Shown here: one piece after another, positions 63,989-64,000 of the stretch
Position numbering within the stretch: position 1 is the stretch's first letter
How the letters are laid out: every line of letters begins with the position of its first letter
Notes under the pieces: generated by a model
The model's input: only the letters and a program-made list of their open reading frames with translations
Databases searched by the model: none
Told to the model about the DNA's origin: nothing
Translations under genes and position numbers: made by a program
NCBI GenBank assembly: GCA_902595805.1
Contig: CACJRM010000004.1
Span: 1-64,000 of the forward strand
Direction of reading: 5' to 3'
Length of the DNA stretch: 64,000 nt
From: an uncultured Alphaproteobacteria bacterium
GTDB lineage: Bacteria > Pseudomonadota > Alphaproteobacteria > HIMB59 > GCA-002718135

Positions 63989-64000
63989 TATTAGTCCAGA

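Overview
The window is very AT-rich, densely packed bacterial DNA with about 62 protein genes and almost no spacer. The longest gene-free stretch is about 190 bases. Gene order points to a streamlined, probably marine alphaproteobacterium: lptC-lptA-lptB, aroA-cmk-rpsA-ihfB-pyrF-trpF-trpB-trpA-accD-folC, a convergent trxA remnant, a class II DAHP synthase, GrxD-BolA and a short RNase D. It could belong to SAR11 or another low-GC lineage such as HIMB59/AEGEAN-169; the sequence alone does not decide. I saw no rRNA, tRNA, CRISPR array, insertion sequence, phage gene or replication origin.

Layout. (1) 1-2.7 kb: surface-sugar glycosyltransferases (two GT9, one GT4). (2) 2.7-11.1 kb: an alpha/beta hydrolase, glutamate synthase gltB/gltD, an NDUFA9-like dehydrogenase and a short RNase D. 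(3) 11.1-23.4 kb: a long co-directional core run from kdsD and the lpt genes through aroA, cmk, rpsA, ihfB, pyrF, the trp genes and accD to folC. (4) 23.36-33.4 kb: an accessory block that begins at a broken junction, where the 3' half of trxA is joined to the 5' part of a TPP-dependent enzyme gene. It continues with an alpha-hydroxy-acid oxidase, a GcvT-like protein, a homocysteine S-methyltransferase and a peptide-type ABC importer whose binding protein and permease genes diverge from one control region. (5) 33.4-36.3 kb: an orphan 88-aa protein, an SDR, a GMC oxidoreductase and a 59-aa ORF. (6) 36.3-41.7 kb: a RamB/ScfR-type regulator, an MDR reductase, the three carnitine-to-glycine-betaine enzymes (CdhA, CdhC, CdhB-like) and an HD-domain protein. 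(7) 41.7-50.2 kb: agmatine to putrescine (AguA, AguB), a putrescine-type ABC importer (PotFGHI-like) and gamma-glutamylation/oxidation of putrescine (PuuA, PuuB). (8) 50.2-64 kb: housekeeping genes (tsaC, an orphan parA, glmU, aroF-II, nadE, gltX, cimA, trmJ, rpsD, a DMT permease, grxD, bolA, purB, map, a cinA-like gene).

How the genes work together. The accessory part imports and breaks down nitrogenous organic solutes. Carnitine would give glycine betaine and an acetoacetyl product. Agmatine and imported putrescine would pass through gamma-glutamyl intermediates, with the later PuuC/PuuD steps not in this window. An unidentified solute would enter through the family-5 importer and be handled by methyl-transfer and hydroxy-acid enzymes. 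Glutamate synthase and the gamma-glutamyl steps tie this to nitrogen assimilation.

Strongest points for a second look: the trxA/TPP-enzyme chimera; a permease that appears to start at ATT behind an AGGAGG; and paired tandem TTTGTAAA elements at the start codons of both the XRE-family regulator and the unlisted 59-aa gene divergent from it.
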